NCBI GenBank assembly: GCA_006515795.1
Contig: VFMC01000270.1
Coordinates: 1-11,612 of the forward strand
Direction: 5' to 3'
DNA from: Acidimicrobiaceae bacterium
GTDB taxonomy: Bacteria > Actinomycetota > Acidimicrobiia > Acidimicrobiales > Ilumatobacteraceae
DNA length: 11,612 nucleotides
The first letter of the stretch is position 1. Each line of letters begins with the position of its first letter. Below, piece after piece: positions 1 through 6,337 of the stretch. The notes beneath the pieces were generated by a model. That model ran no database searches, had not been told where the DNA came from, and saw only the letters and a list, made by a program, of their open reading frames with translations. The translations under genes and the position numbers were made by a program.

Positions 1-5
1 GGAGT

Positions 6-151
6 CCGGGCAACCGGGCCTCGAGGAGGTCGACTGTCGGCGACGGCGAACCAGGCGACTGGGGCGACGACGTCGGCAGGTCTGGGGGAACGAACCGGGC
101 AACCGGGGAGGGAAGCCAGCCACGTCGGCTCAGCCGACCCGGGCAACCGGG
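6..151 (+). repeat. Four GNRA-hairpin repeats, 44-45 nt period
   Basis: The 13-mer CCGGGCAACCGGG occurs exactly at 6-18, 95-107 and 139-151, and a variant CCAGGCGACTGGG at 51-63. Spacings are 45, 44 and 44 bases. Each copy folds as a 4-bp stem with a tetraloop (GCAA, GCGA, GCAA, GCAA). The 31-32 bases between copies are not alike. Because 44 is not a multiple of three, the copies fall in different reading frames, which argues against a protein repeat. The repeat is too short for a CRISPR direct repeat. Confidence 0.75.
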
Positions 152-173
152 CTGGAGGTGCCGTCAAAACGGG

Positions 174-207
174 ATCACCCGCCAGAGCGCAAGCTCTGAC
201 GGGTGAT
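174..207 (+). other. Long GCAA-capped hairpin
   Basis: An 8-bp outer stem (174-181 with 200-207), one C/A mismatch (182 and 199), then a 6-bp inner stem (183-188 with 193-198) close on a GCAA tetraloop at 189-192. No T-tract follows on either strand, so it is not a standard terminator. It sits 23 bases after the last small GNRA hairpin and probably belongs to the same structured region. Confidence 0.7.
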
Positions 208-273
208 GACATTGGTCGAGACGAAGGGTAACACCGGGCGATCGAGCAGTGGTGGATCGCTCCCACTCGGAGT

Positions 274-333
274 CGCCCCGCACGGAGCGCCGGCCTCGGT
301 CGGCTGCGCTGTGCGGGGCGCTTCTTGGTTTTT
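274..333 (+). terminator. Rho-independent terminator, + strand
   Basis: CGCCCCGCAC (274-283) pairs perfectly with GTGCGGGGCG (311-320), and AGCGC (286-290) with GCGCT (306-310) extends the stem inward. CTTCTTGG and a run of five T follow at 321-333. The T-tract is on the + strand, so it ends a rightward transcript from the unexplained region on the left, just before the convergent ilvE gene. On the minus strand there is no T-tract after the hairpin, so it would serve ilvE poorly. Confidence 0.7.
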
Positions 334-352
334 CGGGCCCTCACGTCGGCCG

Positions 353-1270
353 TCAGCCGGCCAGCTCGCACCAGTCCTTGTAGGCATCCTCCTGGCCACG
401 CACCGCTCGTGCGTAGACCTCGGCGATCGCTCGCGTCATCGGACCCGGGCACGGCACCCGGCGGTCGTCGACGGAGTTCACCGAGCTGATCTCGGCGGCG
501 GTGCCGCACACGAACATCTCCTCGGCGATGTACAGATCGCTGCGGGCGAGGTTGTCGACGCGAACATCGAACCCGAGGTCCCTGGCGATCGTCATCACCG
601 AGCTCTGGGTGATGCCCTCGAGCGCACCAGCAGAGAGCGGCGGCGTGATGATGATCCCGTTGCGCACGGCGAAGATGTTCTCGCCCGTGCACTCGGCGAT
701 CAGCCCGTTCGGGGCGAGCATGATCGCCTCGTCGTAACCGGCCTTCAACGCCTCGACCTTGGCAAGCGAGCTGTTGACGTAGTTGCCCACCGTCTTGGCC
801 GCCGGCGGCATGGTGTTGTGGTCGTGGCGGGTCCACGACGAGATCTTCATCCGCACGCCCTTCTCCACGGCGTCGTCGCCCAGGTAGGCGCCCCACGGCC
901 AACAGGCGATGGCCACATCGACCTTGCACGGCAGGGTGTTGAGGCCCATCTCGCCATAGCCGTAGTAGGCGATCGGACGCACGTAGCAGCCCGGCAGACC
1001 GGTGGACGCAACCGTCGCCTTCGTGGCTGCAACCAGCTCATCGACGCTGTAGGGGATCTCCATGCCCATGATGTGCGCGCTGCGGGCAAGGCGCTCGATG
1101 TGCTCGGTGAGGCGGAAAACCGCCGGGCCCTGCTCGGTCGCGTAGGCCCGGATGCCCTCGAACACACCGGTGCCGTAGTGAAGCGTGTGCGTGAGCACGT
1201 GGATCTGGGCCTTGTCCCAGTCGACGAGCTCGCCGTTCATCCAGATCTTCGAAGTCGCTTGGATCGGCAT
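353..1270 (-). CDS. ilvE: Branched-chain amino acid aminotransferase
   Basis: A 305-residue class IV PLP-dependent aminotransferase, which transfers the amino group from glutamate to the keto acids of valine, leucine and isoleucine as the last biosynthetic step in the cytoplasm. The N-terminal IWMNGELVDWDKAQIHVLTH and GTGVFEGIRAY stretches are typical of IlvE. The PLP-binding lysine is K159 in AAKTVGNY, and the ECTGENIF motif follows at 193-200. The C-terminal part (GALEGITQSS, EMFVCGTAAE) is complete and the length is normal. The ATG at 1270 has AGGGGG about 7 bases upstream. It lies 54 bases after the leuB stop, on the same strand, so co-transcription is likely. It is the only undamaged gene of the minus-strand group. 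D-amino acid aminotransferase is a remote relative, but the motifs favour IlvE. Confidence 0.95.
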   Translation of the reverse strand: MPIQATSKIWMNGELVDWDKAQIHVLTHTLHYGTGVFEGIRAYATEQGPAVFRLTEHIERLARSAHIMGMEIPYSVDELVAATKATVASTGLPGCYVRPIAYYGYGEMGLNTLPCKVDVAIACWPWGAYLGDDAVEKGVRMKISSWTRHDHNTMPPAAKTVGNYVNSSLAKVEALKAGYDEAIMLAPNGLIAECTGENIFAVRNGIIITPPLSAGALEGITQSSVMTIARDLGFDVRVDNLARSDLYIAEEMFVCGTAAEISSVNSVDDRRVPCPGPMTRAIAEVYARAVRGQEDAYKDWCELAG

Positions 1271-1324
1271 CGTTTGCCCCCTGGTCGTGCGCGCCTGGCC
1301 AGGCGCCGTGATTCGATGTTGTGG

Positions 1325-1975
1325 TCAGCCTGCCACGGCGGCGGCGATTTGTGAACCGATCTCGCTGGTGGTGCCGCTACCTGCCTCGGTGCAGGCCGCA
1401 CGGATTCGGTCGGCCGCCGCCGGCTCGCCCAAGAAGTCGAGCATCAACGCCGCGCTGAGAACCGCCGCGGTGGGGTTGGCCTTGCCCGTGCCGACGATGT
1501 CGGGCGCGGAGCCGTGAACCGGTTCGAACATGCTCGGACCAGTGCGCGCCGGGTTGAGGTTGGCGCTGCTGGCGAGACCGATTCCACCACTCACGGCTCC
1601 TCCGAGGTCGGTGAGGATGTCGCCGAAGAGGTTGTCGGTGACGATCACGTCGTACCGGTGCGGATCCTGCACGAAGTAGATGCAGGCTGCATCGACGTGG
1701 TTGTACCCGGTTGCGACCCCCGGATAGTCGGCGGCGACAGCATCGAAGGCCCGCTGCCAGAGGTCGCCGGCGAAGGTGAGCACGTTGGTCTTGTGGACGA
1801 GCGTGACGTGCTGCGCGCCGCCACGCTGCACGGCGAGGTCGAACGCGTAGCGGATGGCCCGCTCGGCACCCCTGCGGGTGTTGACCGAGCCCTGCGTCGC
1901 CACCTCGTGAGCAGTGCCCTTGCGCAACACGCCGCCCTCACCGACGTATGGGCCTTCGGTGTTCTCGCGGATCAC
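1325..1975 (-). CDS. LeuB C-terminal fragment
   Basis: This is the second frame of the broken leuB. The earliest usable internal start is GTG at 1975 within VVIRENTEG, giving 216 residues. Family-like sequence actually extends upstream in this frame to about 2027 (RPFVGTAPGHTQPHDF), which has no start codon of its own. It retains the lysine and aspartates of the active site but lacks the N-terminal dinucleotide-binding part and the substrate arginines. Confidence 0.6.
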   Translation of the reverse strand: MIRENTEGPYVGEGGVLRKGTAHEVATQGSVNTRRGAERAIRYAFDLAVQRGGAQHVTLVHKTNVLTFAGDLWQRAFDAVAADYPGVATGYNHVDAACIYFVQDPHRYDVIVTDNLFGDILTDLGGAVSGGIGLASSANLNPARTGPSMFEPVHGSAPDIVGTGKANPTAAVLSAALMLDFLGEPAAADRIRAACTEAGSGTTSEIGSQIAAAVAG

Positions 1976-2229
1976 GACGAAGTCGTGCGGCTGCGTGTGG
2001 CCAGGGGCTGTACCGACGAACGGGCGCCGAGCAGGATCGCATCGAAGGTCCGCAACTCGTCGAGCGTGGCGTCGCTCAGGATCTCGCCGTCGCGGAGGTA
2101 CCTCGCGCCACCGAGGTCGTAGTCGGTGGTGTCGATGTGAACCCCGGTGGCCCGGATCACCTTCAACGCCTCGGCGGTCACCTCGGGACCGATCCCGTCG
2201 CCGCCGATCACTGCAATTCGATGTGCCAT
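1972..2229 (-). CDS. LeuB N-terminal fragment
   Basis: This is the first frame of the broken leuB: about 67 family-like residues (GGDGIGPEV nucleotide-binding loop region, YDLGGARYLRDGEILSD, FDAILLGA), then 17 out-of-frame residues starting RSSVQPLATRS and a TGA at 1974-1972. If translated it gives an 85-residue truncated product without catalytic residues. Confidence 0.6.
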   Translation of the reverse strand: MAHRIAVIGGDGIGPEVTAEALKVIRATGVHIDTTDYDLGGARYLRDGEILSDATLDELRTFDAILLGARSSVQPLATRSRTTSS

Positions 2230-2278
2230 AGGCCAGGCAACGTACCGCCGCACGGGCAGGTGACGGACATCAGCGAAG

Positions 2279-3007
2279 TCAGTCGAGCAGGCGGCCGTGC
2301 CGGTGGCGGGTCCAGCTGATGGCCTGCTCGCGCACCCAGTGCCGCAACTCGACACCGGCGGCGGCAACCACCGGCACCTCGTCGAGGTCGACACCGGCGC
2401 TTCGAACGGCGCGTCGCAACGAGTCGTCGATCGACCCGATCAGGCGAGCACGATCGGCGTGGGCGCAGCGGCCGACCACTTCGGCGGGCGGCTGCTCGCC
2501 GTCGACCTCGATCAGTTCGACCCCGGCGGCTCGCGCCGCCACCCGAGCAGTCGCCACCTGATCCTCCGATGCCCCCACGCCGACGATCAGTGCCACCTCA
2601 CGTAGCGGCCGGTAACGGAGGATGTTGCGCTCCGACCGCAGGGCCGAGGGATCGTGCCCGACAGCGAAGCGCTCCCTCCACTCGCGGTCGAACTCCGCCT
2701 GGCCGTCGTGACCCCCCGACCACACACCGAACCCCTCCACGTACGACGGCCCGCCGGCCTTCGGGCCACACCCCACCGACGAGTGCTTCCAGCCCCCGAA
2801 CGGCTGGCGCTGCACGATTGCTCCGGTGGTGTGGCGATTGACGTAGGCGTTGCCCACCTCCACCCGATCGAGCCACCGGCTCACCTCGTGCTCGTCGAGC
2901 GATTGGATTCCGCCGGTGAGCCCGTACTCGCCCATGTTCTGCAGCTCGATCGCGTGATCGAGGTCGTCGGCGCGCAAGACGCCGAGCACCGGCCCGAAGC
3001 ACTCGGT
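2279..3007 (-). CDS. PutA fragment 4: C-terminal P5CDH
   Basis: It begins at TECFGPVLGVLRADDLDHAI and carries the oligomerisation and active-site lid region (NRHTTGAIVQRQPFGGWKHS) and the actinobacterial-type C-terminal extension (RNILRYRPL to HWVREQAISW). It ends at the TGA at 2281-2279, 49 bases before the leuB start. Confidence 0.6.
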   Translation of the reverse strand, partial: TECFGPVLGVLRADDLDHAIELQNMGEYGLTGGIQSLDEHEVSRWLDRVEVGNAYVNRHTTGAIVQRQPFGGWKHSSVGCGPKAGGPSYVEGFGVWSGGHDGQAEFDREWRERFAVGHDPSALRSERNILRYRPLREVALIVGVGASEDQVATARVAARAAGVELIEVDGEQPPAEVVGRCAHADRARLIGSIDDSLRRAVRSAGVDLDEVPVVAAAGVELRHWVREQAISWTRHRHGRLLD

Positions 3008-3017
3008 CGGTGGCGTC

Positions 3018-4490
3018 GAGTTGACGGGGCTCGACCAACCACTCCTCACCGTGGTCGAGGGTGGTCAGCGCCCGCCGCAACGTTTCCGACGGCGCGGCGA
3101 TCAGCGGGCCCATCATCGTCTTCAGATCCGCGGCCGGCCCGACCCTCACGCTGCGCACCGCGTCGGCGAGGCGCGAACGAAACGAGTGGTCGTCGTACAA
3201 CGCGCGCTCCACGATCGCCAGGCTGGCTGCCGAGCACTTCTGCCCGGCATGACCGAACGCCGACCGCACCAGATCGCGGATCGCGGCATCCTCGTCGGCC
3301 GCGGCCGTGATCACCATCGCGTTCTTCCCGCTCGTCTCGGCGAGCAGTCGCAACGACGGCTTCCAATCGAGGAACATCATCGCCGTGTCGTATGCGCCGG
3401 TGAGCACCACCGTGGCCACGGCCGGATGGGTGATCAAGCGTCGCCCGACCTCGTCGTCGGGGCAGGCGACGTACTGCAGCACGTCACTCGGAACCCCGGC
3501 GCCCCACAGCTGGTTGGCGAGCAGCCACGCTGTGCCGCGCACCTCGGGGGCCGGCTTGAGGATCGCGGTGTTGCCGGCTGCCAGCGCGGCGAGGACGCCT
3601 CCGGCGGCTATCGCGTACGGGAAGTTCCACGGTGAAGCCACCACCACCACCCCGGCGGGTGTGAAGTCGGCTGCGCCTGCGGGTTCGAGGCGGCGTTCGA
3701 TGTCCGTGGTGCAGTGCGCGTAGTAGCGGGCGAAGTCGATCGCTTCGGACACCTCCGCGTCGCCTTCGATCACCGTCTTGCCGGCCTCCTCGGCCATCAC
3801 CGCCAACGTCGATCCGCGCTGCGCCTCGATCACCTCGGCGGCGGCGAGCAGCACCCGCCGGCGTTCGCCGAACGACAGCGCCGCCCACCTCGTACCGGCG
3901 GCGGCCGATCGCTCGACGACGGCGTCGATCTCGGCAGCGGCCGTGATCGTGGGCACCACCGATGTGGGCGGACCTTCGGCAAGGTGCCCACCGATCCAAC
4001 GCCGGTTCGCCTCGACAGTCCAATCCGTGTCGGGCGCGTTCTCGAAGCGGCCCTGCTGCGGCCACGCCGAGAGCCGCGTCCGGTCCTGGTCGCGACGGCT
4101 GGCCGTAGACACGTGCGGGGCCGCGGCCACGGCGCGCTCGAACCGCTCGCGCTGCTCGTGCCACTCAGCAGAACCGACCTCGAGTTTGAACAGGGCGCGC
4201 AAGAAGTTCTCCGGCGACGTGTTCTCGTCGAGCCGGCGGGTGAGGTAGGCGATGCTGGCGGGGAGGTCGTCGCGGCGTACGACGGGCGCGTACAGCAGCA
4301 CCTCGCCCACCTCGTCGCGCACCACTCGTGACTGCGCTGGCGCCATGCCTTCGAGCATCTCCAGGTCGATCCGGTCCCGGTGTCCGAGGGACAACGCCCA
4401 GGCGATGTCGAACAGGTTGTGGCTCGCTACGCCGACGCGCACCGCGCCGGCGTAGCGGTCATCGAGCACCGCGAGGATCAGCCTCTTGAA
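3018..4490 (-). CDS. PutA fragment 3: end of PRODH and most of P5CDH
   Basis: Family-like sequence begins at FKRLILAVLDDR (4490) and continues without interruption through the RRLDENTS motif, the linker RFENAPDTDW and the P5CDH catalytic Glu and Cys, to GEEWLVEPRQL at about 3018. The open frame runs on in both directions (about 4952 to 2598), but the parts outside these limits are not PutA. Confidence 0.6.
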
Positions 4491-4918
4491 GCTCGAACCT
4501 CGTGCTTGGTGGCGTAGGGCGCCTGGTTCCAGCCGTGCAGCTCGGCATCGACCAGCTCCATCGCCAGGTTCGCCCCCTTCACGATGCGGATCTTGAGCCG
4601 GCCGCCGGCACGTGCATGGCGGGCGACGGCCCACGCGCACAGCTCGGCCGCGGTCTGGTGTGATTCCGGCAAGTAGGCCTGCAGCACGATGCCGGCGTCG
4701 ATCCCGGAGAACTCGTCCTCTTCGAGCACCTGGGTGACGGCGGCGGTCGTGAGCGCGAGGTCGCGGTGCTCTTCCATGTCGAGGTTCACGAAGGTGCGTG
4801 GCGACGATGCCTGCGCGCACCTGTACAGATCGCGCAGGCGTTCGCAGATGCGCTGCACGGAGTGATCGAACGCCAGCACGTCGAGGTTCGCGCACACCGC
4901 CGAGATCTTCAACGACAC
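4478..4918 (-). CDS. PutA fragment 2: PRODH barrel, first half
   Basis: It runs from VSLKISAVCANLD through VNLDMEEHRD and GIVLQAYLPES to WNQAPYATKHEV, all standard PRODH barrel motifs, and then stops out of frame (RASRG). It overlaps fragment 1 by ten bases because of the frame change. The GTG at 4918 is a codon of the original gene, not a true start. Confidence 0.6.
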   Translation of the reverse strand: MSLKISAVCANLDVLAFDHSVQRICERLRDLYRCAQASSPRTFVNLDMEEHRDLALTTAAVTQVLEEDEFSGIDAGIVLQAYLPESHQTAAELCAWAVARHARAGGRLKIRIVKGANLAMELVDAELHGWNQAPYATKHEVRASRG

Positions 4919-5439
4919 GTGATGCGTTCACGCAGCATCGCCATCCTGACATCGGCCTCGGCGTCTGACAGGATCGCTTCGCCGAGCACGTTGACGTTCA
5001 GATGGAAGCCCTGGTCTCGACGGCGGACGACGTGATCGGCGAACGCCGGGTCGTCGGCCGACAGCACCACGCCGTTGGCCTCGCGCATCATCCTGGCGCG
5101 CACCATCGGCATCACCAGGCGTGGCAGCACCCGTGCAACCTTTGCGCCGACGGCGAGCGACACGCGGTCGACCAACCCGAGCGAACGGGGCACACCGATG
5201 TCGCCGACGATCGCCGCGAATCGTCGGGCCGCGCCGCGGGGATCGTCGAAGCGCAGCACTTCGTCGGTCAGCGCGAACGTGAGGTCGCGCAGCGCCGGGT
5301 CATCGACCACCATCGCCAACCGGTGCTGCCGGCGCCGTTCGCGACGGCTCGCGGCAGAGCGCGAGGCATCGAGCAGCGCTGCCGCGTGGCACACCACTGC
5401 GGCGTTCGCGGTCGAAGACTCGACGGGTGGCGCGATCAC
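4909..5439 (-). CDS. PutA fragment 1: N-terminal region
   Basis: This segment carries the helical N-terminal part (ASRRERRRQHRLA, FALTDEVLRFDDP, RRFAAIVGDIGVPRSLG) and the start of PRODH (RRRDQGFHLNVNVLGEAIL, ending MAMLRERIT). It leaves the family after RERIT and stops at 4909. The expected RPDVDY-like residues that join it to fragment 2 are absent. Confidence 0.6.
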   Translation of the reverse strand: MIAPPVESSTANAAVVCHAAALLDASRSAASRRERRRQHRLAMVVDDPALRDLTFALTDEVLRFDDPRGAARRFAAIVGDIGVPRSLGLVDRVSLAVGAKVARVLPRLVMPMVRARMMREANGVVLSADDPAFADHVVRRRDQGFHLNVNVLGEAILSDAEADVRMAMLRERITCR

Positions 5440-5513
5440 ACCTCCACTCAACGCCTCGCGATCTAGCAACCATCGGCGCGGCCGCGGCACCGGATTTCTA
5501 CAACAACAGCACG

Positions 5514-5548
5514 ACCGGGCCGCACTACCGGGCCACACGACCGGCGTG
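5514..5548. promoter_or_regulatory. Three phased 13-bp repeats, possible operator
   Basis: In the divergent gap between putA and the PAS-AraC regulator, ACCGGGCCGCACT (5514-5526), ACCGGGCCACACG (5527-5539) and a partial third copy starting ACCGG (5540) follow each other with a period of exactly 13 bases. The first two copies share 11 of 13 bases. AraC-type proteins commonly bind direct repeats near their own gene, so an operator is plausible. A chance tandem duplication would look the same. Confidence 0.35.
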
Positions 5549-5583
5549 ATCCGACCTGCCGAGCGGCGAGCCATGATGGCGGC

Positions 5584-6312
5584 GTGGATCCCGTGGTCGC
5601 CGCACTGCACGACGTTTTCACTGGTGTTCCCCACACCATGTTCTGCGTGAAGTCGCTCGACGGCACCTACCTCGCCGTGAACCAGGCGTTCGCCGAACGT
5701 GCCGGTGTCGCCAACCCGGCCATGGTGCTCGGTCGGCGTGCCGGCGATCTTTTCCCAGCGGACCTGGCCGAGTCGTACGAGTCGCAGGATGCACGGGTGC
5801 TCACATCGGGTGACGCGATCCGCAACGAGCTCGAGATGATCCTCCGCCCCGACGGGTCGCGGGGTTGGTACGTCACCACCAAGACCCGCCTGCACGGAGC
5901 GAACGGATCGGTGATCGGCATCGTCGCTGTCTCCTACGACCTCAGCGCGAGCGGCGGAATGGATGCGCGACCCGTCCAGTTGCACGCCGCGGTGGAGCTG
6001 GCCCGGCGTCGCTACGCCGACCCAGTTCGCGTTGCCGAGCTGGCCGACGCTGCCGGCCTCACCCCAGCACAGCTCGATCGCTCGTTGCGCCGCGCCCTCG
6101 GGCTCTCGCCCAAGCAGCTGCTGTTGAGGGCCCGCCTCGATGAGGCGATCAGGCGACTCGAAGACACCGACCTGTCGCTCGCTGTCATCGCCACGGAATG
6201 CGGCTACTACGACCAGAGTGCGTTCACCCGCCAGTTCCAGGCGGCCGTCGGCATGACGCCAGGCCGATATCGCGCCGAGGTGCACGACCGGCGGGCGCGG
6301 TCGAGCGACTGA
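5584..6312 (+). CDS. PAS-domain AraC-type transcriptional regulator
   Basis: This 242-residue protein has a PAS sensor domain (about 7-120; GVPHTMFCVKSLDGTYLAVN opening, DGSRGWYVTTKTRL strand pair, IGIVAVSYDLS end) followed by a complete AraC/XylS DNA-binding domain (about 133-232) with both helix-turn-helices: VAELADAAGLTPAQLDRSLR and AVIATECGYYDQSAFTRQF, closing with GMTPGRYR. There is no signal peptide or membrane segment. The start is GTG at 5584; the ATGs at 5573 and 5576 are in another frame, and no clear ribosome binding site is visible. It lies divergent from putA with about 144 bases between them, the usual arrangement for a local regulator, so control of putA in response to a ligand sensed by PAS is my inference. 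The ligand is unknown. Confidence 0.85.
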   Translation: MDPVVAALHDVFTGVPHTMFCVKSLDGTYLAVNQAFAERAGVANPAMVLGRRAGDLFPADLAESYESQDARVLTSGDAIRNELEMILRPDGSRGWYVTTKTRLHGANGSVIGIVAVSYDLSASGGMDARPVQLHAAVELARRRYADPVRVAELADAAGLTPAQLDRSLRRALGLSPKQLLLRARLDEAIRRLEDTDLSLAVIATECGYYDQSAFTRQFQAAVGMTPGRYRAEVHDRRARSSD

Positions 6313-6321
6313 CGACCTCGG

Positions 6322-6327
6322 TAGGCT
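6322..6327 (+). promoter_or_regulatory. Likely -10 box of greA
   Basis: TAGGCT fits the TANNNT actinobacterial -10 pattern and ends 10 bases before the greA ATG, leaving a leader of only a few bases and no Shine-Dalgarno. The same hexamer precedes the antitoxin gene. No convincing -35 is visible. Confidence 0.4.
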
Positions 6328-6337
6328 TTGCTGTCCT

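Larger units (their letters stand above)
1..333 (+). ncRNA. Candidate structured RNA, 3' part (unidentified)
   Basis: No recognisable protein is encoded here; all three + frames stay open for about 190 bases, but the translations are low-complexity and resemble no family I know. The sequence is rich in small hairpins: four 4-bp stems capped by GNRA loops at 6-17, 51-62, 95-106 and 139-150, a 6-bp stem at 124-138, a 4-bp stem at 161-172, a long GCAA-capped hairpin at 174-207, and an intrinsic terminator at 274-333. The second small hairpin differs from the others by a compensatory stem change (G-C to A-T) and a loop change from GCAA to GCGA, which keeps both the pairing and the GNRA type. I could not match it to RNase P RNA, tmRNA or SRP RNA. 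The 5' end would lie outside the window. That it is an RNA is inference. Confidence 0.4.
1325..2229 (-). pseudogene. leuB: 3-isopropylmalate dehydrogenase, broken by internal deletion
   Basis: LeuB oxidatively decarboxylates 3-isopropylmalate to the leucine keto acid using NAD. The ATG at 2229 opens MAHRIAVIGGDGIGPEV and reads to FDAILLGA, a normal LeuB N-terminus. The frame then goes off-family and stops at 1972. The rest continues in another frame: RPFVG, DFVVIRENTEGPYVGEGG, LVHKTNVLTFAGDLW, the metal-binding VTDNLFGDILTD and FEPVHGSAPDI, ending at 1325. In intact LeuB about 29 residues (the ERGLLLR-like segment with substrate-binding arginines) lie between LLGA and NLRP. Here they are absent and the frame shifts at about 2021-2028. 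Restoring 91 bases would give 331 residues, a normal LeuB length. No Shine-Dalgarno precedes the ATG. It is either a true pseudogene or an assembly deletion; translation could not give active enzyme. Confidence 0.85.
2279..5439 (-). pseudogene. putA: Bifunctional proline dehydrogenase / P5C dehydrogenase, three frameshifts
   Basis: PutA oxidises proline to P5C with FAD (PRODH domain) and then P5C to glutamate with NAD (aldehyde dehydrogenase domain). PRODH signatures appear in order: FHLNVNVLGEAIL, VSLKISAVCANLDVLAFDH, VNLDMEEHRD, LKIRIVKGANLAMELVDAEL, GVASHNLFDIAW and the proline-binding YLTRRLDENTS. P5CDH signatures follow: SPWNFPYAIAAGG, catalytic Glu in LAETSGKNA, catalytic Cys in GHAGQKCSAAS, TECFGPVLGV and QPFGGWKHSSVG, plus the C-terminal extension ending HWVREQAISWT seen in actinobacterial PutA. 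These lie in four successive segments separated by frame changes near 4919, 4491-4498 and 3008-3017, each with residues missing. With roughly 19, 4 and 59 bases restored the length would be about 1080 residues. The start is uncertain: GTG 5439 has GGAGG too close, and TTG 5451, GTG 5397 or ATG 5313 are alternatives. It lies 49 bases upstream of leuB. Confidence 0.85.

Noticed and set aside
1..151. CRISPR array from the regularly spaced 13-mers
   Set aside because: The repeat is only 13 bases, one copy differs at three positions, and there is no cas gene; hairpin repeats in an RNA fit better.
1..333. RNase P RNA, tmRNA or SRP RNA
   Set aside because: The opening AGTCCGGGC recalls the RNase P core, but the other conserved RNase P segments are not seen; no tmRNA CCA end or tRNA-like arm, and no SRP GGAAG loop context.
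203..1354. 383-residue + strand open frame opposite ilvE
   Set aside because: Shadow of ilvE in a GC-rich sequence; Arg/His/Val-rich with no domain, and the ilvE frame matches its family throughout.
2017..2032. Programmed ribosomal frameshift in leuB or putA
   Set aside because: No slippery heptamer, and conserved residues are missing at the frame changes, which recoding cannot restore.
2598..4952. 784-residue minus-strand open frame taken as one gene
   Set aside because: Only 4490 to about 3018 is PutA; the first 150 or so residues and the last 140 are arginine-rich, out of frame with the real gene, and bounded by frameshift points.
4909..6285. 458-residue minus-strand frame as the true start of putA
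   Set aside because: The part upstream of about 5440 is antisense to the PAS-AraC gene and has no PutA-like sequence.
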